A stretch of 64,000 nucleotides of DNA from the NCBI RefSeq assembly GCF_001949145.1, contig NW_019091515.1, positions 25,575 to 89,574 on the forward strand, given 5' to 3'. A program made the position numbers and the translations under genes. The notes beneath the pieces are model-generated. The model had not been told where the DNA came from. It saw only the letters and a program-made list of their open reading frames with translations, and did not search any database. The first letter of the stretch is position 1, and each line of letters opens with the position of its first letter. Shown here piece after piece: positions 10,310-23,700 of this stretch. Origin of the DNA: Acanthaster planci (lineage: Eukaryota; Echinodermata; Asteroidea; Valvatida; Acanthasteridae).

Positions 10310-10735
10310 TCTTGAATTCCATCATTTCGTTATACAGTTTCGCCTGTCCATTCAATGATTTTTTTTACCATTCAGTTTGGCACTTTCCCCATTCGATTTA
10401 CCATTTTCGACACTCAATTCGTCAATTTCATCATTCTGCAGTAGCTCATTAATTCACCTTACTACCCAGCAATTTTGCCATTTTAATCTCGCAATTTCAC
10501 CTTTCCATTCGGCGATTTCGCTATTCCATTCAGCAGTTTCACTAATCTAGGTGGTGATTTCGTTCATTCAGTTCTGCTATGAGACATGATTCAATTTTGT
10601 AGATTCACTATTCGATTATGTATTCACTATCCAATGCGGCGATTTCGCACCATTCTGTTCTACAGTTTTATGCATTGTGTATCGTCGATTTCATCTTTCC
10701 ACCCTGCAGTTTCAAAATTCCATCTGCCCAGTTCG
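10310..10735 (+). repeat. Degenerate CATTC / GATTTCGC tandem repeat
   Basis: About 400 bp built from irregular short units of the form (C)CATTC-nnn-GATTTCGC or CAGTTTC(A/G)C. Spacing is about 15-25 nt with much divergence. It looks like an old, decayed tandem array. No coding or RNA function is evident. Confidence 0.55.
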
Positions 10736-11119
10736 TCTGAACAGTTCGTGAAAAGATTATTTCTTTTTTATCTATTTTTTTTCATAAACATAATGAACTC
10801 TCAGTGACACAGAGCAAGTTCAGTGTACCATGGAGGTAGGGGTTGTACATGGCCCGGGAAAATAAGATGATTACATGTAAGTAACGTCAACATTTTTAAA
10901 TCTATACATAGACATGGGCAGTGATGATTCAGAATTTCGACAGTCTTTTCTAAGTGTCTTGCCAGTGGTTTTTTTCACCGTGACTGCTGTCGGTTATTAT
11001 GACATGAACGACTCATATACTCAATTATCAAGCCAACCGGCAGTCGTTGCACACCACAGACATAAATAACCCAGGTTATTTTTGTCCATGTTGCACACAT
11101 AATGCTGCGCAGCGCCACC

Positions 11120-11287
11120 ACCGTTCGTTTGGAGTGAGCACGGTCGAAAACGCATGTCGTTCGTTCGTGCGTGCGTTGCAAGCAAAACAAGTGGACTTAA
11201 TACAGTATATCAACGGTGTTCACGATTTCAAGAAAACTAACCCGTATTTCGTAATTCTGTCCAGTTATGCTGGATGTGAAAGTCTCG
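11120..11287 (+). other. Candidate 5' untranslated first exon of ESS2
   Basis: A CpG-richer block ends in GTCTCG followed by a consensus donor GTAAGT (11288-11293). The next convincing plus-strand acceptor is TTGTCAG at 13185-13191, just 5' of the ESS2 ATG, so this may be its leader exon. If so, ATGCTGGATGTG near 11267 would form an upstream ORF of 11-12 codons closing at the TAA before the ESS2 start. The left boundary is a guess. RNA evidence would settle it. Confidence 0.3.
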
Positions 11288-11293
11288 GTAAGT

Positions 11294-13191
11294 CATATCT
11301 GCTTCTGTTCACAAGAAATTTGCATCTCCGGCTTGGTAGTGTCACCCATTTTGACATGTTTTGATGTGCCCAGGTCCAGGAAGGTTGTCAGTCGACTAGT
11401 CTGGCGTATTATTGGTTTCCCCGTATATTCATGTCACTGTCACTTTACTGTAGCTGAACTGAGTGGAGCGTTCCTCTTCTTCGAATGTTGAGAGGAATAC
11501 TAAAGCTATGTCATTGGTCAGCATGGTACAGTAATGTCATCAGTCATAGAGCAAGCAGTTAGGCCTGGGCCTACATGTGTATGAGTCATACATCATCGTC
11601 AGATGATGGAGGAAGGAACATCCTCTGCAAGTACAATGAAATGAGGTCATTTGCGCCTTAGGCCTGTGCGTAATTCATTTCTGACCTAACTGCAGTTCTA
11701 GCCCCACTAGTGTGGCACGGAGTCTCACTCCCGCTCCATCCTTAGCCACACATCCATATACGCAATTTCGTGTCAGCGTACTGAAAATTTTCGTCTCACC
11801 CACTTATCGTGGGCGCAATTTCTTTTGTACACAGAGATGAAAGCTTCTCCGCTTTCTTAGCGCCATTTATTGAATGATTTCACTCATGTTGTTCTGACAT
11901 TTTATGGTCTTTTTGCCTTCACCCATTCAATCTCATGGGCTCGCTCTCACAGTTGCGTCTTTAAAATAAGGTCGTTGAACATTACGTCACTTGACCCCTC
12001 ATCGTCTCGACTGCTGTTCCATGTCAAGACATGTCTAATACAAGGACTGAGCGATAAGATACTACATGTACCAATGGGTGCTTCCAAAACTTTGGCAGCA
12101 CTTTAGATGTGTCTTGACATGGAACAAGATGGAACTCTATTCACCAATTGTCTTTGGCGTGACATGCCACAGAATTTCAGTTTGTTTTCATTTGGGTTTT
12201 CTGATGACATCACTTTGTGTGATCACATGGATATTGGAAAGAGTCAGTAATTGGACTGTCCATGAATGGGTCTGCATTAGCAGTCAGGATAGCCCGAAAG
12301 CAGGAGTTGTCATGGTTGCGTTGCACAGGGTGGTGTACGTGTGCCGTGCAGCATGCATGCAACACACATGCAGAATAGCATGGCAGTGATGACTTGAAAA
12401 GAAAAAAGCTGCCGAATTTCAAATTATTCACTATTGGAATATCTGACCTTCAATTTGATCGAATATTCGAATACATGTATTCGGTCATACCTACCGGCAG
12501 ATTGTTGATGAACAAACCTCATACAAAATCAGTTGCAATAACGTACACAATTGTACATTATAATCAATATAATAGTTTCCCACATCTAGGAGTATCTCTG
12601 GCCAAGATTTAGCAAGATTTCTATTCCTTTAAAATGGTTTAATGAATAATTTACAGTGTACTTTTTGGCACGTAAGATTTCTGTCGCTTTTCATTTGAAC
12701 CTGCTTGAAACAATCCTCCACAGTGCAATTTTTTTCATTTAAAACCAAACAAAATTTTCCCTTTTCATGAGTTTTGCATTCAAATATTCAAATTTGAAAA
12801 CTATTATTCAAATATTCGCTAATCAATCAATTATTTGGATATTCGGCACAGCCCTAGGACCCGGGAATGCACACACAGACTGGTGGGCGGAATGTCGTCC
12901 TTCCCAACCATCTTGGTGCAAGGCCATGACGGCGATGCGCCGTACACGGTGGCCAGGCACACCATCTGCAGCACCGGCGGTGGAAGAGGAGACCTTCCCC
13001 CTTCACTTTTTTGTGCTTTCGCTAGTTGCTAAATGAGTTACAGAAACCTAAAGAAAGGCTCCTAGCCACCGAAAAGATACTGTGAATTAAGTTTTAGTGT
13101 CGTTAAAAGCAAGGAAAAAAATCTGTAAATATTAAATAATGACTGCAATCATTTTCCTCTGTCAGACCTTTTTCTGTTTTTCCTTTGTCAG
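11294..13191. other. Presumed ESS2 first intron or upstream DNA, with one GC-rich block
   Basis: Mostly AT-rich with no gene seen. A GC-rich island at about 12842-13010 stands out and is open in several frames on both strands. I do not recognise a protein in it; it is discussed as a finding. Confidence 0.4.
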
Positions 13192-13211
13192 CAGGCCACT
13201 TGTTAAATGCC

Positions 13212-16200
13212 ATGGCGTTGGTGAAAGTGGGAGGCAAGACCCTTCGTGCCCATCAGAATCACACTAAAGATGAGTCTAGCGATGCCGACAAGAAACCAGC
13301 CAAGAGAGTGTTGGATGAAGAAACCTTTCTGGAGGTACGTCATTCCATTTCGCAAAAGAAGTCCTCTGTGCAGAGGTTATGTACTTTCACCGCTGTAGAG
13401 TTTCATATAACTACGGAGTATGGTTGATAGCTCTTAATTGTTTTGTCACAAAGTTTTATCCTTCATTTTTTTTTCTGTCGCATGGTTCGTGTGTAATCAC
13501 CGATATATGGAGGCGGTTAGAAATCCCCACAAACATATTTAAAATAATGAAATTTCAAGAATGTTTTCTAATAGAAGTCTGGACTGAAGGTTTCTTGCAC
13601 AGCATGCATATGTACACTGTGCGTAAGTCTGGACGTTTACTTGCTGTAGCCAATGCTAGTGCAGTGTTTTGGCACAAGTCCATAGAGTTGGATATAACAA
13701 GTCCAAGATGTCGATCGTACTCGCTGCCCCATACACAATAAAGGTTTTACCCTAAAAGACATGCATGGATTCCATTGTTTTTCACTGTACTTTCAGGCAT
13801 CTGGGTGGAGAATTCTCCTAAGAATTTTCACGCTTTTAACCTGAGGGTCAATGGCATTTGTGATGATTGTGTGTTTAAAACACGTGGTTTGGTGCACGGG
13901 AAAACATTCACCCATTTAGCTGCCTAACCCTTCGTCGTTTTTCTGTCCTGTGTGCCCACCCCAGGATCTTGAGAAGATCATCCAGAGAGATTTCTTCCCG
14001 GACCTGTCCAAGCTGAAGGCCCAGAAGGAGTACTTGGAGGCCCGGGAGCGCAACGACCTGGTACGAATGAGAGAGCTGGCCCTGAAGTACGCAGGAACTG
14101 GACAGACAAGAAGACCTGACGCAGACACGCCTACCCCTTGTAAGCAGGGCCACACGTGTGGAGTTCATTCATTTTTTATATTAGCAGAAAAAAACAGTAA
14201 CACAGTTGCAATGAGATACAGTTAAAAAAAAAAATTAAAGAAACACATATACAAGAAATATTTAATTAAAAAGACAAGAAAAAATCTAGCATCCAAATAA
14301 ACCACGCTTTTGTGGGATTGGTTAAAGTGAACTTACTTGCTATCAAGTAACTCCAATTAGCACAATCATCCCATGTTGATCTTGTTCCTTTCAAAGATCA
14401 TTTATCTAAAATTAATCAAGACCCAAAGGCAATGTGTACATGTATGTAAATAATCTGCTTTAAAGTTCCATTTTTCCTGTGATTTCATTCTGCACAAAGA
14501 ATTTACTTTGAGGCCGCTAACCTACTTATGCCTTTTTCTCAAAACTACTCAAAACCGAGATAATATGTTTTGGCACTGAGATAACATCACAGGTATGTAA
14601 ATTGATTTATTGAATATGTCGTTGATTTTTTGTTGTCATTGGTACACAGATGCGGAAGCTACACCGGCCACCTTTGAGACACCGGATGTTAACCCGAGGT
14701 TGCAGACACCCTCGAACCAGAGAAGAGAATTCCCAGTACGGGAGAGATTACCAAGGGGACAGAATGCAGACCAAGGAGAGGACAGGAAAGGTCTGTCTTT
14801 CGTCAACCTGTAAAGGTTACCTAAGTGTCATCCATGCCATTAGAAAAATTGAAGTTGGTATCAGGGTTCTTAGTCCACCCACAATAATGTGATAGGATCT
14901 GGGGAGACCCTTCACATGGTAAATTTTGTCAATTTTGTGTTCTATACGTATTTAATGAAGATCTCTTGTTGTTGTCAAAACTGCTCTATGCCCAAGTATA
15001 AGATGCCTATAACTAGACTTATGCTTTCACTATCAATTTTAAAGTTCCAACATTTTATTGAGTTTGCATGAAAATATACCTGATGGAAGATTACACATGT
15101 TTTCATATAAAAGTAAAGGAGTTTGTACAAAATGGTTTTTCGGGACACGAGGTTGACTATGCATAACAGTAGGCAGCCAACGATCACCTGACATCTGAGA
15201 TCCGAATCATTCATTGGCTGTGGCTTTAAATTACACGTTGACGAATTGGGAACTGGCTGCATCCTCTCTACATAGACTCGCGCGTAACATCAGGCCGTAG
15301 CCAAGTTATTTAGACCCAGCCTAGTTTCCGATTAATACGTCCTCCTGCGTTAAGGAATTTCTACTTTAATAAACTGGTTCTCAATGCTACTACATTTTGG
15401 AAATGCATTATACGGGAGGAGTGGGACCAGTCCACACCAATACACATGCCTTACATAACGCAACGTCACGTATAGACTCGTGCTGCACTCAACTCTTGGT
15501 GTTCCTTGTCATTGTCAGTACATCATAAGAATCGTTGGTAAACTCAAACTCGATCCACAAACTGCGGTAAACCTCCTTTTTTANNNNNNNNNNNNNNNNN
15601 NNNNNNNNNNNNNNNNNNNNNNNNNNNNNNNNNNNNNNNNNNNNNNNNNNNNNNNNNNNNNNNNNNNNNNNNNNNNNNNNNNNNNNNNNNNNNNNNNNNN
15701 NNNNNNNNNNNNNNNNNNNNNNNNNNNNNNNNNNNNNNNNNNNNNNNNNNNNNNNNNNNNNNNNNNNNNNNNNNNNNNNNNNNNNNNNNNNNNNNNNNNN
15801 NNNNNNNNNNNNNNNNNNNNNNNNNNNNNNNNNNNNNNNNNNNNNNNNNNNNNNNNNNNNNNNNNNNNNNNNNNNNNNNNNNNNNNNNNNNNNNNNNNNN
15901 NNNNNNNNNNNNNNNNNNNNNNNNNNNNNNNNNNNNNNNNNNNNNNNNNNNNNNNNNNNNNNNNNNNNNNNNNNNNNNNNNNNNNNNNNNNNNNNNNNNN
16001 NNNNNNNNNNNNNNNNNNNNNNNNNNNNNNNNNNNNNNNNNNNNNNNNNNNNNNNNNNNNNNNNNNNNNNNNNNNNNNNNNNNNNNNNNNNNNNNNNNNN
16101 NNNNNNNNNNNNNNNNNNNNNNNNNNNNNNNNNNNNNNNNNNNNNNNNNNNNNNNNNNNNNNNNNNNNNNNNNNNNNNNNNNNNNNNNNNNNNNNNNNNN

Positions 16201-19200
16201 NNNNNNNNNNNNNNNNNNNNNNNNNNNNNNNNNNNNNNNNNNNNNNNNNNNNNNNNNNNNNNNNNNNNNNNNNNNNNNACCGTTTTTCTACAAAAGGCCC
16301 CCTGAATGTCATAGCACAAGAAGGTATTTTTTGTTACTTTCTAGCACAGTGGAGGTTTTTAGCATCGAGGCAGGTGAACTGTAGTAATGCCGGGATACTT
16401 GCAGAGTCGGATTTTGTTTTGCCGTTCAGATAAGAGTGATACTTCCCTCACCCTGGACAAGTACCTGGCCAAGCACACCAGCGAAGACAACGCCTCCTTC
16501 GACGATATCATGGCGGCGGCGGCCGAGAAGCACCAGCAGAAGCACGCCTGGCTGTACGAGGCGGAGAGAGTCCACGGGCAGGAGCAGAAGGACATGCTGG
16601 CTCTGGAAGGACCAAAGGCCGGCAAACCTGCCGAAGGTTCCTCGGTCACCACCTGGGGCTATAAGGCCAAGAACGCCGTGATGTACGTCCCTGAAGGTAA
16701 ACGTGCTTACCCTAGCTTTTGTGTTAAGTAGCCTCGGTCATAGAGTGTGAGCCCAAATGTGTAAAGCTGCTAACCAGAAATGTAAGCCTAAAAAGAGACT
16801 GACATGTTAAACAATAAATCTGTAAGCACCTTTTTTATTGCAATGATATTTGTTTAAATTTTTTTTAAATGTGTCACGAGGTGCATACCATGTTTGATTG
16901 CGAAAAGGCCACATTCTGGTTTCAGACCTTCACGTGTGTTTCTCGTAACAGTTGCTAGCAACTTTAGAAACAAAAATAAACTTTCAGAAAGGAGAATACA
17001 CTTTGGTTGTGACAGTAAATTCTCATTTGGGCAGTATGGACCTGAGACCAGTCAAAGAAATTTGCATAAATTGTTTTAATGTGATTAGTCATACCACAGA
17101 TTTCATTAGCATTCTATGAGGCACTGTAAAATGGGATGGAAAATGTGTTCTTGGCGGGGGGGGTGTATCTTGTGCCAAATAGTCTTTTGTCAAGCGACGT
17201 GTATATTGTATGTGTGGACTGACTTTATCATCACTAGCGCCTCGACTGGAGCCTAATAAAATCTGTCAAAGTTCAGCCCAGCTTTATAAATAAAGCTCAG
17301 GTTACGAACCAAATCCATTTTTCACCTAACTTTTCTTCAGGACTGGAGGAAACGCCGGAGGAGCAAATCTTCAAGAAGCCCAAGGTGCAGCAGGTGGTGC
17401 ACAAGAACACCCACTTCCAGGCCAGTCCCTTCAGCGCCGGACCCGGCCAGAGCTCGGCCCTGGCCAAGTCGGCCGCCCTCAAGGCCGCCCAGAAGTCGGG
17501 CCGGGTGGGGCACGACGGGAAGGAGATAGCCTCGTCCTCCGAGACGCCCAAGGTGAACGGATACAGCTTCGTGGGAACGCCCTCGCCTGCACCAGGTATG
17601 CTGGTTGACGGCCTCGACCTATATTCTTATTGTGCGATAGCACTGTAGTAGAATCCTGACCCAAGTTCGAGACCAAAATTTAGCACATTCACTGATAGTT
17701 TTGTCAGGGATATTGCACTCTCAGGAATTTTTTCCAGATTTCGGGATTTTTGACCCCGAACGCTGGATTAGAGAGGTTTACTCCTCAAGTTCTTGTGAGG
17801 TTTTAGCAGTTCATGCAAAAACGAGTAATTTTCTTACAATATTGCCTTGTTAGCTGTAAAAGCCCTTGGAAAGTTTCAATGCCGTCATTGTTACATCCTC
17901 CATGCTGGTTTGAAGTTTTGTTGATCTTTCTTCCTCCGTTCAATCTCGCCCATGTTTTGAAGGCGTTGGATGCATATTGCGACTCGTGCATACATGTAAA
18001 TCCTGAATTCTTCCCGAATCCTTCAAAATCCTACAAATTGTGGTGGATTTAGAGGGATCGGTCAAGTTCATGTTTTGTTCATAAACTTGGTTAATTTCAA
18101 GTACGGCAGTGTTGTACGAGAAGTTTTTCTACTCACAAGTTTTGACATTTTTGCATTGGTCGGCAGGCGCGTACAACGAGTCACCAATGATGACATGGGG
18201 CGAGATCTCAGGCACGCCGTTCCGACTTGACGGATCGGACACACCGGCCCGCAATACAAGCGGCCCTTCTTTCAAAGTGAGTTGTCCATTGCTAACAGTT
18301 TTAGGTCAGACACGTGTAGAGCAGGCCATAAAAACAGTGTACCCGCACATATCTTCATGTGTGGGAACTTGTGCATTTCTTGTGTAAACTTGCAGCATTT
18401 AGCACTCAAAAAGTCCAAAGCTAAATGTATTTACTAAAAAAATCTGTGATGTTTCAGTTCAGTCGATTGTTCGCCTTGTCAGAAAAACAGTGGAAACTCA
18501 TTTGTTGAACCTTGCATAATTTCATTTGTAGTTCTCTGATAGGCTGTCCATACTTACACTCCAGATAACATCACCTCAGAATAAGTCAGAGCACAGCGAT
18601 ACCAAATAATTTGCCCTTGACAGTTTTTCTGATCAAGTGCTGACACCGTGCATCCGATTATCACCATGATTACCAAGGGTCTGTTGTTTTTAAATGTCTT
18701 CAAGATTTTGTTTCTTCAAAGAACAGCCTGGTGGGTGCAACAAATGTTAAATACGAGCCAATTTTGATAGTTGTAAACATGACAGACTTCCGTCTGGGTT
18801 TTTCAATTGTCTTAAGATGGCAGATGTTCCCAGGAAGGAGCGACTGGGGTTATCCTTGGTGGAGGAAGTTTCAAAGAAACACCGCGCCAAGAAGGAGAAA
18901 GCGTTGCAGAAGGTCACCCAGTCACTGGTCAGGTAGGCAGAGAAAACCCTCCAAACGTGGCATCAGTGCGGCAGGCGATACCCCACGAGACCATCACAAG
19001 ACCAACGCAAGACCTCCAGTCTGTATTCAAGTCACAGTTTATCCAAACGAATGGTTTATCCAAACGAATGGTTTATCCAAACAAAAGCAATCTTTTCTCA
19101 TCGTTCGCCTTGTTACCTTTGACCGGTTGTGTGTCTGTATTCAGTGGTTAAGACATCCGCACTTGTAAACAGGAGGTAGTGGGTTTGAGTCCTGCTTGAG

Positions 19201-19980
19201 CAAGCTGGAAAATTTTTTTCCCCTAAAAACCTCTTGAGAAAGGAGCAAATATGCTGTGATTTATAAATAACAAATCAAGCATCCAGATATCTAGGGCAAT
19301 GTCATCAACATTTAATTCTCTGGCTGTCGTTCATTCCATTCATAGCTGCTTCATTAGTGCAAGTGCAGCGGTGATTTCTATACAGATGTAATAGTGATTT
19401 CATAAAAAGTAAGGTTAAAAATCAATATCTGCGGTAAGTAATGACTCTTTTCAGCAAGCAATCTTGAATACTGCAGACTTGATTGTGTAGTCAGTGCAAG
19501 GCTTTATGTTAATCTGTCGTTACTTTTTCTTAAACTTGTCAGTAAGTAACATCTTAACTGCAAGATTTTTTTGTTTTTAAATCCAATTTATAAGTGGAAG
19601 CATTTTTAATTTGAGTTTGATTTTTGTATGTAATTTTCCTTCTGAACAGCCCGTCACCAAAGAGACTGGGTACACTCGGGACCACTGAGAGATTACGCAC
19701 TCTGACGCCTGCCGCCCAAAAACTCGTCAACAAAAGACTCTCAGGCTTCAAAACGGACAAGGCCCTGAGGCAGAGCTACACACCCTCACCCACCAGAACC
19801 CCTGCTGGGGACAAGACCCCTATCCTGAGAAGCACTCCACGACAAACCCCCTCCCGTACGCCCGGCCAAATGCCCTTAGGGAGTGACGGGGACGTGTCGG
19901 AAGAGACCCTGACGGACAACTTGCTGGACCTACCCAAGCGGAGTACCCGAGGCCGTGCAACAGCGGCAGATTTCTTCTGA
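13212..19980 (+). CDS. ESS2: Splicing factor ESS2 homologue (DGCR14)
   Basis: Eight exons: 13212-13334, 13965-14139, 14650-14790, 16430-16696, 17341-17595, 18167-18276, 18817-18932 and 19650-19980. All borders are GT-AG and all phases close, giving 505 residues against about 476 in human. Diagnostic segments in order are RVLDEETFLE, IQRDFFPDLSKLKAQKEYLE, ATPATFETPDV, YLAKHTSEDNASFDDIM, WGYKAKNAVMYVPEG, KKPKVQQVVHKNTHF, GYSFVGTPSPAP, ESPMMTWGEISGTPFR, the basic helix RAKKEKALQKVTQSLV, SYTPSPTRTP and the terminal TAADFF. ESS2 is a nuclear protein of the late (C-complex) spliceosome. The ATG at 13212 sits in a strong context (GCCATGG) just 3' of an acceptor at 13190-13191, so the leader is probably spliced. 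The Ser/Thr-Pro-rich tail is in the last exon. The N gap lies in intron 3, and the exon 3-4 phase closes across it, so no coding exon need be missing. Confidence 0.96.
15584..16278. other. Assembly gap (run of N)
   Basis: 695 undetermined bases inside ESS2 intron 3. Open frames that run through it are artefacts. Confidence 0.99.
19038..19085 (+). repeat. 17-bp tandem repeat, about three copies
   Basis: TTTATCCAAACGAATGG repeats directly, with the third copy diverging to ACAAAAG. It lies in ESS2 intron 7. Confidence 0.8.
19126..19200 (+). mobile_element. tRNA-like SINE head in ESS2 intron 7
   Basis: TCAGTGGTTAAGACATCCGC (A-box-like) is followed 30 nt later by GTGGGTTTGAGTCCTGC (B-box-like). 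The sequence resembles a tRNA but lacks a paired acceptor stem, so it is more likely a degenerate tRNA-derived SINE than a tRNA gene. Confidence 0.5.
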
Positions 19981-20216
19981 GGGGAGGGGCGGCAAGTCTT
20001 GTGGACATTTTCAGGGGGAGGACACACACGGTGACAGGCATGCCTGTTCCTTAGTTGTGAGAACCCCATGTGTTGCACACTGGCGATAGTTGCGATGACC
20101 TAAAAAAAGTTGCCAGAACACACCGAAGTCCCCACAATCCAATCAGATTTCCGTAGCAAAAGAAAAGTTCCCCAGAGTGCAGTGCCAGGTACCAGATCAT
20201 TGCCGTAAAGACACTT

Positions 20217-20395
20217 GGTTACCAGGGGTAGTGGTGCTTAGTGGCGAGAGTTTGTAATTCCCCGTCATGAGGGTCAGGGGTTCGAATCCATTTAATGGTG
20301 ACACGTTGTGGCCCGGGTCAAGGCACTTTAAACCCTACTTAATACCTCTCTCCAGCCGGGAGTACAGATGGGTGCCTGTTGAGGGCAGAAATGGT
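20217..20395 (+). mobile_element. tRNA-derived SINE
   Basis: A tRNA-like head has GCTTAGTGGCGAGAG (A-box-like) and GGGGTTCGAATCC (B box, near 20277-20289). It is followed by a conserved body: GGCCCGGGTCAAGGCACTTT, ACCTCTCTCCAGCCGGGAGT and ATGGGTGCCTGTTGAGGGCAG. That head-plus-body layout is typical of SINEs in marine invertebrate deuterostomes. It lies in the ESS2 3' flank and may be transcribed as part of the 3' UTR. Confidence 0.75.
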
Positions 20396-20729
20396 CTTTG
20401 CATTTCATTAGCAGTTTGCAGTTAAAATAAGCAGAATTGACCTGTACACTGCCAAGAAAGCTGATGGTTTCAGAAATAGGTTTACAGGCCTGATGTACAG
20501 GTGGATATGTGCACTTTCTACATGTATGTAACATTATCATTCTTATGGATACAGCATAGGAGATGATATTATTGTTCTAAACTTTCAAAGGGCAAAGCAG
20601 TGTTGAAGACTAACCTTGTTTGAGTATCCTGACTTTATTTTCGCACTCGTGCTAATGAAGTACTTTCCGGTAGGTTTACATTTTGGATCTATGGAAGTGG
20701 CCATTTTGTAGAAACGCAAACAAATACAT

Positions 20730-20735
20730 AATAAA
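20730..20735 (+). terminator. Candidate poly(A) signal for ESS2
   Basis: AATAAA about 750 nt past the ESS2 stop codon. If used, the SINE at 20217-20395 would be within the 3' UTR. Confidence 0.35.
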
Positions 20736-23700
20736 AATGCATTTATTGAATTGCACCTATTGGAAAAGTCTCTCAATTTGATCTGAGTATGTACATGCTG
20801 GAGGAGGAACTAGAAGCTGGGAACATTTTGAAAAACATCATAAAGTGCTTTCAAAAACTGTAACTTAAAATATTTTGCTGAGAATAGCAGTGCATTCTTT
20901 CCCTTGTCAGTTTGTATAGGTCCACAGTGTGCCAGTGTAGAACATTTTATCTGAGCCAGCCATATTTGAGCTGGTATCCCAACTTGTAATCAGTGGCATG
21001 CTGTGTGTCTATAGCTGCAGCTTCTTGGAACCACTCTCACATTGTTCTCAATTGTCGTATAGAGCCTGTATTACCATCGATTCCCCTTCAACAGTCTTTC
21101 GTCAGTTGTGACGATACCAAAGTCACAATCACACCTGTTGGACAAACCACTTACTACTCACAAATTGTAGTTGTTGCAAAGTTATTTCCAAAATATATTC
21201 AAGTTTCTTCCCACATTCTGAGCTTCACAGTTCCCTGCCTCATCCTGCTTTTAGGTGCCCAACTGGCAGTGATCTCTCCCAGTTTAAGTGCAGTGTAAAC
21301 ATTGAACTTTTACCGTGAATCTTTTTGCCACAACCTTGAGAGACCGTTTGATCTTGTAATGGGAGGTGATTAACTTTTTTAAAAAGTGAACCTAACAGTT
21401 GCCAACTGTCAAAGAAAAATTAACTGCTTCAGTTTCAAATGAGTCCACAGTCCTAAACAGGTTGCTTGACATTCATAAAGAGATTAGTCTAACTTTCCAC
21501 AAAACCAGCTTATGGTCAAGAAAAGGTCTCTAGCCTAATTTGCCATCAGCAAGTCAACAGTAAAAAAAACCCAGACTCTCCACTGAGCCAGCACAGTAAA
21601 ACCTTTTGCCGAGTGCAAATTGTATTGTTTAGTTCTCCTCTTTTCTGAGTGGAACACGATGTAGTTCTGTTGGACGCACACAGATGCGTTCTTCCGTGTT
21701 CCACGAATGAAAGTTGGATACTCCATAGTAGACATGCACAAGAGTGAAAGGAAAACATCTTGATAAATTCACCTAAAATGTCAGAATGCATCTTTTCAGC
21801 ACTTGTTGGGTAAGCTTTGTCAAAAATTATAGCTGTTACATATCTGAAAACAACATCTCGCTGGCACACTGTTTAGGTTTCTTTACTCCCAACTGTCCCC
21901 CCCCCACCCATGGAAAAATAGCCAAATGTTGTTAGCTGCCTCAGCAGGAAGGATCCAGGCTTTTTTCTGGGGGAAACTTTGTTGTCCCAGATGTTGAAGC
22001 CATTTAATCTTTCTTTTGTCCTTAACCGATCAATATGCAAATAAAACCTATCCAGGGTTTATCCTTTTCAGGGGCTCTTGCAACCTTTAGACGGAAGCCG
22101 CTAAAAAAAAGAAAGAAAAAAAAAGGAAAAAGAAAGCTCGGCAATGGAGGTGTTGGTTTTGAGCCCAGTGGTGTATCCAGCGGAGGAGGGATCAGTTGAC
22201 CCATCATCAATAATGCCTTATTAAAGTGCCAAACCTTCTGAAGCCAACAAGTAAGAAACGATACTAGGCTAGGAGCACCTTTCTTTGGGGATGATTTTTC
22301 TTTTAACACTCGTGGATGAAAACAACTGGATGGTCGTTTCAGAAAAAATAAATCCCCGTGTAGTTTTCTTACACTCAAAACCTAGATTCACCAGGGCCGC
22401 CGGGATCCTTTGAATCAGTCGCCGCTGAATTGTATTCACAGCAAAGAGGCGTCAAATAGCTTCAGTACCGGTACAGATTGTTGACTGCTTTCAGATCAGA
22501 CTTCGTTTCCTCTGATGTCTACGGCTCATGTATGCCGATGTTAAAGTGGCTACGATTTGGGATTAATCATGGGCGTTAGTCGTTGCGAGACTGGGGGGGG
22601 GGCGATAAGTCCCCTGACTTTTGGGCACTGAGGAATATGCCGTTAAATTACTTTTCAAGGGTGACAAACATCAGTTGTGAATTTCATTTGGTTGTTGGTG
22701 GTGTAGGTCAGGTTGGCACTTGTGGTAGACTATTTGCCCTGTGTGCCACAGCTGTAAAATATACCTCAGAGAATCGAATGGAAAATTGAGCGGTTACTGC
22801 ACCCGTGCCGTAACCGTCCAGCCGCACATAGTACATTACAGTGTCACAGAAGGGCTCCCTCTAGGGCCGAGCCGTCTCCTGAGCAGTTAAAGGCCCATGC
22901 TCACATAGCATGGGTGATGAACGTAAACACAGCGCGGCGTTATACGATCTTTGCTGCGGACCAAATGGTCACAGACGCAGAACCCGTACGTGCCTCAAGC
23001 ACAGTGCACATGCCCATCTTATTCAGAGGTGACTTCAAGTTGGTCAGCTAGAATAGAAAAATTTCACGAGAGAGAGAAAGCTTAAATTTTGATTTTATAG
23101 GCTTTTTTTGTAATTCAGTGTCATTCAAAAGTTAGATTTTCCCCTTACAAATTTTAGGAACATTTCAGAGTCAGATACGTTTAGTACTTTCTTAAGTTGT
23201 TTTCTTTGAGAGTGAAATTTTGAGCACTCAGTGAGCAAGTGTTAAACATTATCTTTAACAGCAGATGAATCACACAAGTTACCGGGGGATAAGTTCATTT
23301 TATGCAAAAAGGTCTTAAGATACCTACACATGCCAGTGCGAAGTCAGTGAAGGATCATGATGACTTCATTCCATCTGCTAATGCCCCAACCGAAGATGGT
23401 GAAAGATGGTTCATGAGAATCTTCAATGAGGAATATGTCATTCTTTCCAGTTAATGACTGTTTCCAGTTTCGTTTGAGGTCAGATTTGAGATTACCTTTA
23501 CTTTCTGATATTGATAATGGGACGGAGGTAATCATTTGAGCTTTTGGGGGGTTGCTGATTTAGCAAGATATTAGCTTTTTATTATCAGGTATTCCACAGT
23601 GACCTGGGATCCATTCAAACATTACCACAGTTCTTTGTTGTATGTTTTTGTGTGCATAGAGGATGTTGCAAGCTATCTTATTTTGATTTATGAAATAGCC

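Noticed and set aside
15480-16433. Long open frames across 15480-16433 and 48058-48557
   Set aside because: They consist mostly of N and are artefacts of the assembly gaps.
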